Origin: Dendronephthya gigantea
Lineage: Eukaryota; Cnidaria; Anthozoa; Malacalcyonacea; Nephtheidae
Assembly (NCBI RefSeq): GCF_004324835.1
Contig: NW_021163023.1
Location: forward strand, 2,976,001-3,040,000
Direction of reading: 5' to 3'
DNA length: 64,000 nucleotides
This document shows positions 24,893 through 36,976 of this stretch, piece after piece. A program made the translations under genes and the position numbers. The notes under the pieces were generated by a model. The model saw only the letters and a program-made list of their open reading frames with translations, had not been told where the DNA came from and made no database searches. Each line of letters starts with the position of its first letter. Within the stretch, counting starts at the first letter, position 1.

Positions 24893-26030
24893 ATGCCAAA
24901 TAAAAACATTGAAATGTTCAGAATTGCATTTGTCGGAGCTTGTGGTGCGTTGGTTTGGTTCTTAAGGCGCCATTTTAGCGGTGCATTTTGCAAAAATGAC
25001 GTAAATTTACGAGGAAAAACAGCGTTAATCACAGGAGGGAATACTGGTCTTGGCAAAGCAACTGCACTTGCTTTGGCTCAGAGAGGAGCAAGAGTCATTC
25101 TTGCTTGTCGCAGTTTAAAACGAGGTGATAAAGCCGCTTCAGAAATACGATCACAAGTGAAGAATGCAAATATCGCCGTGTATTTTTTGGATTTATCTTC
25201 CCTAAAATCTGTACGAAAATTTGCGCAGGATTTTTCGAGAGCTGAAAGTGAGCTTCATATTTTGGTGAATAATGCTGGAATATATGGTTGCCCGCATTGG
25301 AAGTCTGAAGATGGTTATGAAATGCAATTTGCTGTGAATCATCTCGGCCATTTTCTGTTGACAAATCTTTTATTGGACACACTAGCCATGTCTGCTCCAA
25401 GCAGGATAATAGTTGTTAGCAGCGCTCTCCACAAGAATGCTAGGATTCCATTTGATGATCTGAATGGTGACAAGGACTATCATCCCAAGAAAGCATATGG
25501 ACAGAGCAAGCTTGCAACCTTGTTGTTTGCACATGAACTGAACAAACGTCTACCATCAGGTATTTAAACTACCTCATAGAGTCCTCATAGATATATATTT
25601 TCTCATAATGACCTGAAATGCAAGATGCAAGTGTCACACAAAGGTGATGCATTAAATTTCATTGAGAAATATCAGAGAACAGAATTTAAATAATACTGTG
25701 TTTGACTTCAATCTCCTGTGTGTTCTTTTAGGAGTTACTGTGAATTCAGTTCACCCTGGAATTGTTTGGACAGAACTTGCTAGATATAGTTCATTCAACC
25801 CTATTCTTAGATATCTTGCCTATCCATTTTTACTGCTTATATTAAAAACTCCTTGGCAAGGAGCACAGACTACAATATATTGTGCCACTGAGCCATCATT
25901 GCAAGAGGTATCTGGACTATACTTTGGTGAATGTGAACCTCAAGAATGTGCCCCACATGCAAGGGATGATGGGATTGCTAAAAAACTTTGGGATGTCAGT
26001 GAAAGAATGACTGGCTTGCGGGAAAAATAA
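24893..26030 (+). CDS. short-chain dehydrogenase, retinol dehydrogenase RDH11-14-like
   Basis: Two exons, 24893-25559 and 25732-26030, joined in phase; 321 residues. An N-terminal hydrophobic anchor (FRIAFVGACGALVWFLRR) is followed by the cofactor motif TGGNTGLGKATALALA (T-G-x3-G-x-G), ACRSLKRG (basic residues favouring NADP(H)), LDLSSLKSVRKF and LVNNAGIY (NNAG). The catalytic set is N (FAVNHLGHF), S (VVSSALH) and Y-x3-K (YGQSK). The HPGIVWTEL segment is typical of the RDH11/12/13/14 group. Likely an ER-membrane oxidoreductase of retinoids or other lipid aldehydes. An upstream in-frame ATG (24821) would add a short stretch; 24893 has the better context (AAAATGCC). Confidence 0.9.
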
Positions 26031-26594
26031 GCTGCACCAATGCTGTTTATACTGAATATTTTTTATGACATGAACTATTACATCTGTATAATCTACCTAA
26101 TACATATTAGGCAGTGTTCAGACTGAGTTCTCGTAACTGGTGCTCGTCACTTTTTCTGGTGCCTAGGTTGAATACGGCTTCCAAATGAATTTAGGCACCA
26201 TGTCTAACAGTATTCCAGTATAGCACTCAACAAGAGAACTGTGCTTTGCATGTTTTATGAACCAGTTTTGACTTTGGCCACCAGTGCAAGGGACTCAGAT
26301 TGAACACAGCCTTAGCTCTACATTACCTAACTATTCAATTTCTTTTGTAACCAGTTTTGAATTTATATTCTTTTTTGTAACCTAGTTTAAACTTTGCCTA
26401 GATTAAAGTCTCTCTTGGAAATGTAAAATTTTCACTACAGAAAGTCATCATTAATTGTGGATGGTGCTGTTAAACCTCTCCGTGCATTTAGTGCTTGTAG
26501 GTACGTCTCTCATATGCCTCGTGTTATCCATAGTAAAATATAGTTTTTCTGAAATAATTTTATTCCACAGTCCCATTATAAACATATTGTAAAG
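26031..26594. other. convergent 3' flanks with a MITE
   Basis: Intergenic DNA between the SDR gene (+) and the alpha-arrestin gene (-); it contains the inverted-repeat element at 26109-26312 and nothing else recognisable. Confidence 0.5.
26109..26312. mobile_element. short MITE-like inverted-repeat element
   Basis: The left end GGCAGTGTTCAGACTGAGT and the right end, reverse-complemented, GGCTGTGTTCAATCTGAGT, are imperfect terminal inverted repeats around about 200 bp of noncoding sequence. Internal GGTGCCTA/TAGGCACC motifs form a second inverted pair. The target duplication is not clear. This is a non-autonomous DNA transposon of undetermined superfamily. Confidence 0.6.
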
Positions 26595-29500
26595 TTAAAC
26601 TAGATTGGTGGACCAAAGCCAGGAACATTGGAGAATGTTTGGGAATCTGTAATAAGAAACAGAAACACATGATACTCACACCAGGAGGTAGGATTTGGGC
26701 AGGGTATACTCACGAGAATCCACCATGGTTGGCACCAAGGTGGGCTGAAATATGTGGCAACCTCCTTGGCTGCCTATTTTGGGGAACACTTTGAAGTTTG
26801 AATCCATAACTTACTCATGATGGGCTGTGGTACAGCGCAGGCTCCCTGGACGGCAACTGGTTGACAGTTGGCAAGCCAGGGTGGTGCTGCCCATTGCTGC
26901 CACTAAAAGTGAAAAAAAAATGTGAAATATCAGTGCAATGCCTTCCTATTACTAGATATAGAAGTTGTGTGCAGAATTTTTTCCAATTGTGATGAGGTAT
27001 TGACACTTACATAGTTGTTGGATGGAGCTGTTAGGGTGATTGGAGCATGGATTTCTATATCAGGAGCCCAATTGACTTGCATTTCAATGTCAATGTGATA
27101 TGTACACTAGAATATAATGATCAAATCAATCATATCTTTACTACTGGCTTGTGTGAGATGTGTTTGTTGGGGAGAAAGAATACCTGGATATGACCACCTT
27201 TTGTTGTTGGTTGAATCTCTTTACCATCTTCTGATCTCAAAGACAAGTCAATGTCACTAGCAAACATACAATATGACATTCAGATAGCTGACAGTGGGTA
27301 TTATGTTGATGAATAATGACAAGACATGGTTTTAGGATAGTGTTCTAGTGTTAAAGGTTAGATTACCATTCTTTCTTCTCTCCAGCCTGGCATCCATCAT
27401 ATTTCCTTTCACACACAGTGTTTGTCAATGATATCCTCTTATCAGTTTTGTCTTCATCGTCTTTTCCTCTTAAATGAATCACTTGCATCAGCTAAAAAAA
27501 AATGAAAGATTTGTTCTACTGCGGTTTAATCTGAGGGGAGTAACATAGTTGTAAAACTCTAACAACTTGTTGTAACCAACCTTTAGCACAAAGTTTTCAA
27601 TATCAACAGCTGATTCATTATCAACATCAACATGAACTTTGGCTGTTGAACCAGCTACATAGACATTACTGTCCAACCTAAACCATGAATACATGGTAAG
27701 ATACTGTTCGATACTGATATGTGACAAAAATATATGAAAAGTTGAGATATAGTTTCCAGGAACCTTGTTTTTAGCTTGACTGTTCCTCTCGGAATACAAC
27801 AACACATTCTAACAGTTCCTTCTTTTTCGTGAGTTTCTGATTGGTTGATCTGGGACCTCGCAGCATCGGTCCTGATCACCAGAGGTTGTGACTCCTGAAA
27901 GACCATTTAACAAACATGCAATTTCATTAAAAATTGGTTTGAAGCACAATGATCCAGGTGAGAGCCTGACAACATCTACCTTCAGTTTCCCATGGTGAGA
28001 TTCCATTGCTGCCTTCACTTTGTACTTGATATTTGCCTTCCAAGAGTTTTCTGATGAATGAGGTGTCTTTCCTTTCATGCAAAATGTTCCTAAACAGTAC
28101 CAAAGCCAACCCAACTTTTAGTTATGCAAATTTTAATCATTGTCACTATTCATTTCTTTAGAAATGAATTGTTTTCACAGTCTATAGGCACGGGAATGAC
28201 CAAAAGTCAGGCCAGCTTTGTTACTGCAACCATAGACAACCTTGGAGAAGGGGTAACCAAGGTCTTACAGGGGATGGCAGGATAACAGAGGTAACAAGAG
28301 GTTAATATAGAGTAGCAAGGGTAACATTGGGGTAACTGGAGGTACATGTGGGGTAACAAAGGGATAACAGGAAGTAGCAGTGGGATAGCAATGGGTAACA
28401 TGGGGTGAAATGGGATAACATGAGGAAACAAAGGGGTATCATAAGGTACAATGCAATAACAAAGGAATAAGATGAAGTAACCAAGGGTAACAGGAGAAAA
28501 CAGTTGGATAACAGTGGTAACACAGGGGTGACAGTTGGTGACTGCATGTGAGGTAGTCATTTTGGTCAATGACTCCTGTTCAAAGTAATAAACAATTTTC
28601 TCCTTTTTTACCTGGAATTTCTTGTTGTAAAGTGTATTGGAAAGGATATGCATAATGTCCAATGGGTATGCCATCTAAAAATCCCAGGAATAATAAAAAT
28701 TTTGTGGTGGCAAGTGGATCAATTCTCAACTAGAATTGATTTAATTTACATGTCCAAAATGATGTATCAACCTCCAGGATATGGTATGAATGCATTCTTA
28801 ATATTTAGTGTATGGCAGAATATATTAAATATTCTTTCATATAGGAAACAAGAATAGTTGGAAACACAGTACCATGGTATTCAACAAGTTTAAATTCTGT
28901 TTTGAAGAAGGTCTTGTCTCCTTTGACCTGGCGTTGAACTTTCTCCCATTCCACGTTTCCATCTGGTCCTTCTCTACTCACTTGTTGCGTGTATTCCCAC
29001 TCACCTAATTTAATATAAACATCCTTATCTTCCTTCCTACGAAAAATTCTCCGCAGGATTTCCAACAAAGTTCTTTCAAACAAAGCCTTATGTTGAAAAA
29101 TGAAATATAAACAGCTTACATACATTTTTCATAACCTTTGAGCTTCAGCTTAATATCTTGAGCAGTTGTTGGTGAACAGATCCAAAGATATACTGTCCTG
29201 AGATTTAAAAATTTGATTTCTATGTCAAATAATTGTTACAAATATGCACATCTAGGGGAGGATGGCAACCAGGTCTGCAACACTGTGAAGGAATTATAAC
29301 TTTTCTTTTGTGCATCTTCGAAACCTCACTATTTTGTCTCTGAATAACACTGGGGCCATTGCATTGCTTATGGTAATTTCCACACACAGCAAGAGCTGTT
29401 TGCAATAGCATTCCAAGCTTGATAATCGAAGGGCCAATATTCATAATTTGTGTGCTGCTTTATCGCTCTTTGAAGTCGATCATTTTTACCCTCTGTGGGA

Positions 29501-30110
29501 TACATAAATAGGCCTCCCCCATCTATAGAATTACTGGTCTTTTTAAGTAAAACATTACTGGAATTATCAAAGCAGTATTTAGTGAACCCACTCTAATTTT
29601 AAACAACTATAAATCTGTCAGATTAAGCTGTAGAAAGAGATCTTTGCATTATATTAATTGCATATCTTTTTAAATATTTCAAAATAATATCAGGTTATAG
29701 GAAAAGTAAATTAGAGCATGTTAAAGGATCTTGTGTGGTCAATGCGTTGGACACGATAGATGCTTATTGCTTGATGATCGTAGACTAGCTTTTCAAAATA
29801 CAGGAATAAATTATTTATATTATATTACAAAAATATAGCCAAAAAATTTCTCGATGTTTTCACCTTTGGAAGGCCCTTCGTCCGAGAGTTATATTCATAT
29901 AATCTCTTCTGACGAACGCCTTTAAGTCGAAACGTCGAGAAGCTTTAGTCTATTTTAGGCAGTTGTTATACACATTTAATGCAAAGTCTGAAAACGTTGC
30001 CATGCTGCTCCCATGTAATATGGATATTATAACAAAAATATAGCCTACCCATATATAGTTTCCCCAGCAAAATACTCCCCTTTATTCGTGCGAATTGAGA
30101 TCTGGTTCAT
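26595..30110 (-). CDS. alpha-arrestin (arrestin domain-containing protein)
   Basis: Minus-strand exons: 30049-30110, 29124-29197, 28873-29004, 28612-28674, 27980-28089, 27764-27894, 27581-27677, 27367-27491, 27184-27256, 27011-27106, 26815-26902, then a tentative 26714-26744 and 26595-26646. The N-terminal arrestin fold begins MNQISIRTNKGEYFAGETIYG, with the family's G-E-x-F-x-x-G-E-x-V/I-x-G start, then LKLKGYEKC, HYAYPFQYTL and WKANIKYKVKAAM. The C-terminal fold has MCCCIPRGTVKLKTRLDSNV, YVAGSTAKVHVDVDN and INWAPDIEIHAPITL-type strands. These proteins are adaptors linking membrane cargo to NEDD4-type ubiquitin ligases through PPxY motifs. No PPxY is seen in the part read with confidence; the last about 30 residues (WQQWAAPPW onward) are uncertain. 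Length about 370-380. Confidence 0.85.
28230..28545. repeat. degenerate GGGATAACA-type minisatellite in an alpha-arrestin intron
   Basis: About twenty loosely conserved units of 13-17 bp around GGGGTAACA / GGATAACA, within the intron between exons 4 and 5 of the alpha-arrestin gene. Open frames read across it on the minus strand are repeat artefacts rich in Pro/Leu/Tyr. Confidence 0.7.
29879..29938 (+). ncRNA. hammerhead-ribozyme-like motif, probably decayed
   Basis: Elements in order: CGTC with a cleavage-type GUC at 29880-29882; a hairpin with GAGA/TCTC and TTATA/TATAA arms and a short loop (about 29884-29906); CTGACGA at 29909-29915, matching the CUGANGA core; a short stem II region; then CGAAACGTC at 29928-29936, where GAAAC matches the 3' core and GTC faces the 5' CGTC through a very short stem III. 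This is the layout of type I hammerheads with minimal stem III, known in animal retrozymes and Penelope-like elements. Stem II and the base of stem I pair poorly, so activity is doubtful. It lies in intron 1 of the alpha-arrestin gene, antisense to it. Confidence 0.4.
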
Positions 30111-30566
30111 CTTATTGCGCGGTAAATTACAATTGAAACAAGCAACTGTAAAATAACCTTTTTTTTGCTCCTTTTTCAGGACAAAAAGGAAGTAAACAAT
30201 CAATTTATATATGCAAGAATGTAGCAAGGTGGAGTGCCTCAGAAAGGAAATTGTATCCTTCCGAAGACCCTGGGATCCTCCCCCAGATTTCTGGCGTCAC
30301 GAAGTTGATGACAGCCGAAGATTAATCTCCAAGAATCGTATTTTGGGAATTTATTGTGGTGAGTGTTAAAAATACAAAACATAAATATGTCAAAAAGAAT
30401 GAAAACAAAAATAAACAAGCTATGGGATATGCAATTATCAACGCCAGTTATTGTTCCAGATAAAAGAACAGAGGTCAGTGTGCATGCTTTCGGAGGCATT
30501 CGGCACCAAATCGTGAAGTGTTCGGGTTTTTAATTATAATTATTAACTATTTAATTAACGGTCAAA
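30111..30566. promoter_or_regulatory. divergent promoter region alpha-arrestin / ERAL1
   Basis: 456 bp between two divergent start codons. No TATA box stands out; otherwise unremarkable AT-rich DNA. Confidence 0.45.
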
Positions 30567-32277
30567 ATGGCGGTTCAAGTCCATAAAATTACTCCGTTTT
30601 TTGCGAGGAGTATTCAATCCAGAAGCTCGTTTGAGAAAGGGTTAATTCGTCAAGTGTTTCGGTCAATTTCAACAACTTTTAAAGCGCTTACTTCCTCTGA
30701 GGAAAATGATGATAAACCAACGCGTCTTTTGCGCGTCGCAGTGATTGGTGAACCAAATAGTGGAAAATCAACTTTAACAAATCGCTTGGTTGGGAATCAG
30801 GTTTCTGTCGTGACGAATGTGCCGCATACCACAAGACAAAGGACTTTGGGCGTTTACACTGAAGGTACAGTACTCTATATTTATTGTGGATTAACAGAAG
30901 AGACTGATTAGAATAGTAATATGGCTAATTAGAATGGTATGGGCTAATTAGAATGGTTTGGGCTAATTAGAATGGTGGTATAAACTAATCATAATAATAG
31001 TATCGACTGATTAGAATAATGATAAAATGAAAGGTCTTCTGCATATTGTTTCTTTTTATACTTAGGTAATTGCCAATTGGTGTTATTGGATACACCAGGC
31101 ATAGTTACAGTGGAAGATGGTAGACGTCTAAAAATGACCAAAGAGCACATGCGAACACCTGCAAGCTGTCTGGAAGAAGTTGACCTGGTGGCAATACTTG
31201 CTGACTCAGCAAACAAATATCAACGAACGAAAATCCATCATGAAATAATCCACTTACTTCAAACACACGGCAACCTGCCAACTGTGCTAATACTGAATAA
31301 AATAGATCAAGTTCGACACAAGGTGAAGCTGTTGCATTATTCAGCCGTACTCACAGAGGACAGACAGAAGGACGAGTGGGGTTATCTACAACAGGGAGGG
31401 ACAAGTAGGTTTAGTCATGTATTCATGGTGTCGGCACTAACAGGAGATGGGGTGGATCACTTAAGGCAGTATATGCTTGCCAAGGCAACCCCAGGGAGAT
31501 GGCTTTATTCAGCTGGTGTAACAACAGACTTAGATGTTCAAGAACAAATTGCTGAAATATTTCGAGGGAAATTGCTCAGCTTGTACAAGCATGAAATTCC
31601 TTGGCAGACCAGACAGGTTGGTATAGTGTGATCTTGATTGTGTACATATATCAAGTGCGTTATAACAACTGCCTGAAATAGTCAAAAACTTCTCAATGCT
31701 TCAACCTAAGGGCATGGATATATTCAAAACAGAGGAATGCTGACATAATTTTCCTCATCTTACATTTACTGTACTTTTAGGTAAATATATTTTGCAAACA
31801 AAAAGATGATGGCATCCTTAAGGTGCATCAAAAGCTTTACTGTCGTCGAGATAGTCAGCGAAGATGCATTTTGGAGAAAATAGATGAACTTCAGCAAAAT
31901 GCCAAATTGGAAATTGAAAATACACTAAACTGTTCAGTTGATTTGACTGTGGAAGTTGGTGTGTCAAAGGCTATGGTAAATAATCCTGTTCCAATGATTT
32001 AGGAAAAAGAAGATTGCTTAATATGTTATTGTTTCTGATGAAAATTGCTGAATTTCTTCCACGATTTTTCCTTGTAAATTGAATTTCTTCTTGGCTCAAA
32101 ACTGTATTATAATAATTATGAAGGTTATGAAAATATTTATATGCTAATTATATTTGTAATAAATTATCAAAGCATGCTGTATAATATAACTCAATATAGT
32201 GTCTTGAGGAACGCAAATCTTGGCTTGTTGGAAGAATCGAACCTGTTCAGTCTGTGAAAATTGAATCTCGTATTTGA
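30567..32277 (+). CDS. ERAL1: mitochondrial Era-like GTPase ERAL1
   Basis: Four exons: 30567-30864, 31066-31616, 31781-31975, 32200-32277; 373 residues. A basic N-terminus (about 45 residues, Arg/Ser-rich, few acids) fits a mitochondrial presequence. The GTPase domain has G1 [10 protein letters not shown]2 [10 protein letters not shown]3 DTPG, G4 NKID and G5 SAL. The insert [20 protein letters not shown] and [10 protein letters not shown] match ERAL1. The C-terminal domain aligns with the Era KH region ([20 protein letters not shown], then [17 protein letters not shown]), but the GxxG loop that defines RNA-binding KH domains is absent. ERAL1 chaperones the mitochondrial small-subunit rRNA during ribosome assembly. 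Intron 1 contains a short (GGGCTAATTAGAATGGT)n minisatellite. Confidence 0.9.
30908..31022. repeat. short minisatellite in ERAL1 intron 1
   Basis: Three to five units of about 17-20 bp around GGGCTAATTAGAATGGT, with decayed copies (GACTGATTAGAATAAT) toward the end. Confidence 0.75.
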
Positions 32278-33288
32278 AATCTTGAAGTATGGGATGTGAA
32301 TCGAGCATGACCGGCTTCTTTCAAATGACTGGCGATCGTAAATATCACATGAAAGCGAGGCTTCGGGAGACTCTCCACTTCCGACATCCGATGAAGAAGA
32401 TTTTCAAATGCCTTTAGCGTCGCGTGGGCGAGAAAATACAATGCAAAGTTGCCTTAACTCTTGAATAATCATTGGAAATCTTTCTGCTGTTTCCAAATAC
32501 CCAGAGACCTGCTACAGCGGTCAAGAATCAGCTTGCAAGGCCTGCTCCGCCCTGACTCCACTCAGTGAGTCAGTGATGATGAGGGAAAATATTTTCATTT
32601 GACTTCAAACACCAGAACAATCAATTTCTGCTCTGCGCAATGAAGCGACGAACAAGGTCGGTGTTTATTCTTTGAAGCGCTAATCAAATTTGACAAGTAT
32701 TTTATTACTTCATTAAACGCACCCACGCTCTCGTCTTATATTGCCTGGTAACACAACAGCCAGCCAGCGACAGTCAGCGTGATTCCTTGGTCATTACTCA
32801 CTCATACGACGGAACATATTATCGAAATAAAAACCATCAGTTTGGTCAACTGAGAGAGACATCACCCTGCCCAGAAACGAGAATTCCTGTAGTGTAATCA
32901 CATATTTAACTTTAATATTTGGGTGAGTTAATGTGTTTGTCTTCTTTGAACTTTGTTCAAACGAATAATTTTGCATTCATCATCAAGAGTAAATTCCACA
33001 GCTACAGTAGAGTTTGCTGGCCTTCAGCACCCCAGTTAAGCCAGCCCTACCAATCAAAGCCAATAAATGATTGTCAAACTTAGTTGCATGGTTTTACATT
33101 GTCAACTTAGTTGCATGGTTTTTAAAACTCTTTGGTTTGCTATTCAATTGATGGGTCTGGTCTAAATAACTAGGCATGATATTGTACTCTCTTAGAATAG
33201 CATTTGCGAGGACATTTCGACTGAGATTGTGGGGCAGAGCTGCTTGAGCTGGTGATAATGGAACATCTTATGTATATTGTAGGTAACA
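32278..33288. other. intergenic / 5' region of the crotonase-family gene
   Basis: No coding exon identified. A TATTGTAG acceptor just before 33283 suggests that the crotonase gene has a 5' UTR intron, with its first exon somewhere here. A direct duplication of about 20 bp (TTGTCAACTTAGTTGCATGG-like) lies at 33072-33122. Confidence 0.45.
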
Positions 33289-34747
33289 ATGTCATATGAG
33301 GGATACACAACATTCAAGGTCGAAGTGAAGGACGGCGTCGCTTGGGTTACGTTTGACTTTCCTCCAGTCAATGTTCAAGGCAATGCTATGTTAGCTGATC
33401 TCGATCGTTTAGCTGCAGCATTGGAGTCAGATCGTGCTATAAAGGTTGTTGTCTTCCAGTCCTCTCATCCAGACATCTTCGTCTGTCACGCTGATATTGA
33501 CATGCTCTGTGAAATACCAGCAGCAGAGCGGAGTAGATCAGAACCGATATTGTACTTACAGAAAGTTCTGCAAAGAATCAGCTCTCTTCCCCAGGCAACC
33601 ATCGCAAAGGTCGAGGGTATGGCGCGTGGGGGTGGTCACGAGTTCATGCTTGCATGTGACATGAGGTTTGCAGCACGTGGCAAAGCCGTGTTCATGCAGA
33701 TGGAGGTTGGAATGGGAATTGTCCCTTGTGGAGGAGGTATTAATATATTTCGTTGCTAGATGTTCAGATTTGGGAGAACTAGAAGCAGAAGATGCTTGTT
33801 GCCTAAAAACATCTCTGTTATCAACATCCTTTCGTATGCACCCTTTCCCTGGACTCCTGGAGTTAATCTGAACTCCTTGGTGTAGAGTCTGGGGTCTAAG
33901 AAGAGAGAGCCCGCAATCATATGGAGCAGAATCCAGAATTCATATGGAACCAATTCGAAAGGATAAGTCCTCAGGAATCAAACGAGATGCTACCCAACAG
34001 TTCCAGTCTACTCTTAATTATAGCTGACCTTCAGGTGTTCTGCAAGGTCATGAGTTTCATCAGCTGTTCATTTTGTTAGGTACCCAACGCCTTGCGCGCC
34101 AAGTGGGAATGGGACGAGCAATGGAGATCATTCTCGGAGCACATGATTTTAATGCTGATCTCGCTGAGCGCTACGGTTCCATCAACCGCGCTCTTAATCC
34201 TGATGAGATTGGATCGTTTGTTGAAGAGCTCGCTAACCGCATCGCGAAATTCCCAGCTGCATCAATCACAGCTTGCAAAAGATGTGTTATTAAGGTAAAC
34301 CATCTCGATATCTGCATCATCTCTGAGCAGTTTCACCTTTTGAAAACATCTAAAAATAAAGTAGAAACCTGCAGTAATCAATTTGAAAGCATTTATTGCT
34401 GCCAAATATTATTATTATACGAAAGTATTTAAGAAAGCACCATCTCTCCGATTTACAATCCTTGCTCTTTCTCATGCTTTCATACTATTAAAAACCTTCA
34501 ATGTGAAAAAACAAAGCTCAATCTTCAAGATTTCTAGCATTTTTATTTCCCAATGTTGCCTTTTAAGGCGGTTGAGACTCCTATTGAAGAAGGTTTAAAG
34601 GAAGAGGCGTATCAATTGGGACAAGCAATGGCGTCCACTCCGGCTGCGAAACGTTTTGCGTTTGGCAAAGAGAAAGGAATTCAAAATGACTTGGAGACAC
34701 AAAAGAATTGGGACAAGGGAGTGATGGATATTCAAAATATTCAATAG
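33289..34747 (+). CDS. enoyl-CoA hydratase/isomerase (crotonase) family protein
   Basis: Three exons: 33289-33736, 34080-34294, 34568-34747; 280 residues. The crotonase fold is clear: VAWVTFDFPPVN near the start, HADIDML (A-D-I oxyanion loop), GMARGGGHEFMLACDMRFA (second oxyanion Gly and the first acidic residue) and FMQMEVGMGIVPCGGGTQRL (second acidic residue, GGTQRL). Both glutamates used by hydratases (GGGHE and QME) are kept. No mitochondrial presequence or peroxisomal SKL-type tail is seen (the end is IQNIQ), so a cytosolic site is likely; the substrate is unknown. The sequence is simple and rather bacterial-like, but the gene is spliced. The acceptor immediately upstream implies an untranslated first exon. 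Confidence 0.85.
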
Positions 34748-36976
34748 TGGATTTGAATGTCGTTCAATCGTTTCTTGTTTGTTATAAATTCGGATACATC
34801 GTTGTATTTCTGTCCCATTTCGGACGTTCATTTGTATGAGTGGTCGCACAACCAATAAACAAATCAAACTCGTCACACATTTTTGTTAATTTTAATTTCA
34901 TATTCAGCACAGATCTCTGAGCTTGTAGCGGGCAACAAACTAACAAGACTTTCTGCTGTTTCTACTCATTTTAACTCAAGGTAAATATGAGAGACGAAGT
35001 GGAGCAGGGGGTATGTTTAAGCCCCAGTTCGTCGCTAATCTCGCAGTCTTGATAGCGGAATATATATTGCATATATATTGCTCTTGTTCCAAGTAATTCA
35101 TCGTTTCATGTTTAATTAGCGATGCAGTAGGTTTCCGCCAATCTCTAATTAAATTGCACTTCCAACTGTCCGTGTCTCGTTTTTCAAATATATTGCAATA
35201 CCAAAAGATCTTATTACCTTGCCAACACATGTAGAATTTGGTCGTTCTGCTGGGATAGTATTATCTCGATTAGCTTTTCCTGAAATTACTGAAATGTACC
35301 GAAACCTATCTTTCCTACCACCCTCTGTTCCTATTTCCTTGCCGGCAGTGATATCACTAAAAAAGCCGAAAACGATTTTCAGATACATAAACGATTATTC
35401 TCACCAGGTAGAGCTGGTTTCTAACCCCAAGGTCAGCTGTGATCATTCAGTAAAAATTTTCCCTCCACCTGCCGTTAATTTTACGCCAGTCAATGATCAT
35501 AACGATGAATCAGGCCTGGATGAACACAAAATTTTCTCCCGAAGACTTATATATTAGTAACACAGCCCTTGTCTGTGGCTACCAGTCAGTTCTGCGTGCT
35601 TGCAACAAGTTTTCCTCCTTCCAACACTTTAAGTATGCATAAATAGGGCAATTTCTATAATAATTAGAAAAAAGCTTCGTAATATTAGTAATATGAGTGT
35701 TTTTATCATACTAATATTATTGTATTAAAATTGCATGAGCTCTCCAATGCGTTTGAGGCATGACAATGTTATTTTTTGTTGCACTTTAAATGTTTATATG
35801 TTCGTATAAAGAAAGTTTCTCATGAATATAATCGTTTCTGATCGAATATATCGCATGAATATCACGGAGAAAGGGTACGGGTAATTTTTTGTCGAAAGAA
35901 GAAATGAACAGCTGTGTCTGCATGAAGCGAACTTGCTATATATGCAGATCACCTTATTTCACCTGTAATATAACTTGTATTTTTAGTAGCAATTAATGTT
36001 GTAGGGTTGTACACTCCCAAGTATATATAGGGTAGTATAGCGTATCTTGCAGAGAGCAACGCGTCGCAGTTAAAAGGTAAGGAGACTTCTGATAAAATCA
36101 CGAATCTATAGTTTTGTTTTTTGTAGCAACACAGGACACGATTTAGTTTTCCTACGCACTTGCACCCGTCGCTTACCAATAATTAATTATTCGTTGGCAA
36201 TAACGCACTAAAACTTTCCACGGAACGAAATCAATTCATTCAAAATCGACATCAATCCATTCGTGCCATGCATGGGACGTTAATCCACGTATTCATGTGC
36301 TTGCTTTTGTCATACGCTAAAAAACCTTTCTCGTTTGATAGGTGGGCTGGGTTTAAAAGATGTAATCTTGTCGAGTTAGGAAACTTCGACTAATTATTTA
36401 AAGCGAGAAATATTAAGGCAACTCCATGGGATCTCGCAAATATTTTGTTGCCTGAACCAAAAATATGACAGCACAAATTTAAATAAACTGTTTTATATAT
36501 GTAAAATTTACCGACAGTATAGATATTGTCATTTTGATATATGTCATCATGTTTTCCGTCCCTTTAAACAATCTAAATCAACTGCGATCTCTTTTAAAAA
36601 AAAAGGCAACTGATTATCTCAGTGGAAGATGCTATAATTCGTATATATGATATTCATATATATGCTATTTCAGTAGATTGAACGTCGCCATCGTTATCAG
36701 TTCTCTCATGAACTACTTTACCTTTGTGTCATATCATATATTATAATAACTTTATTGTTCATTACAGTATATTAGAAACTATAATAAAAAACATTGTCGG
36801 GCTAAAATATTTTTTAGACGAATCAAAACAGATAAAAGAATTTCTATTTTATAAAACGATTAGCCTAAAATAATAATGGAAATACTAACAGTGAAAGTTA
36901 ATGTTCTCGGGTAAAAATATGTTTCTGCTAACGAGTCTTATACGTAAAAATATCTCTTTGCAGAGTTCACTAAATA
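34748..36976. other. intergenic region upstream of the giant receptor gene
   Basis: About 2.2 kb with no convincing exon. A perfect 10-bp inverted repeat (AATATTAGTA at 35681 and TACTAATATT at 35709) could form a hairpin. An open frame at 35219-35557 has no family resemblance and no splice support. The proximal part presumably carries the promoter of the receptor gene. Confidence 0.5.

Noticed and set aside
28207-28674. 155-codon minus-strand frame rich in Pro, Leu and Tyr
   Set aside because: It runs mostly through the GGGATAACA minisatellite; only the short stretch 28612-28674 is a real exon, and it is read in another frame.
35219-35557. 112-codon open frame in the intergenic region
   Set aside because: No recognisable family, no splice context, ordinary base composition.
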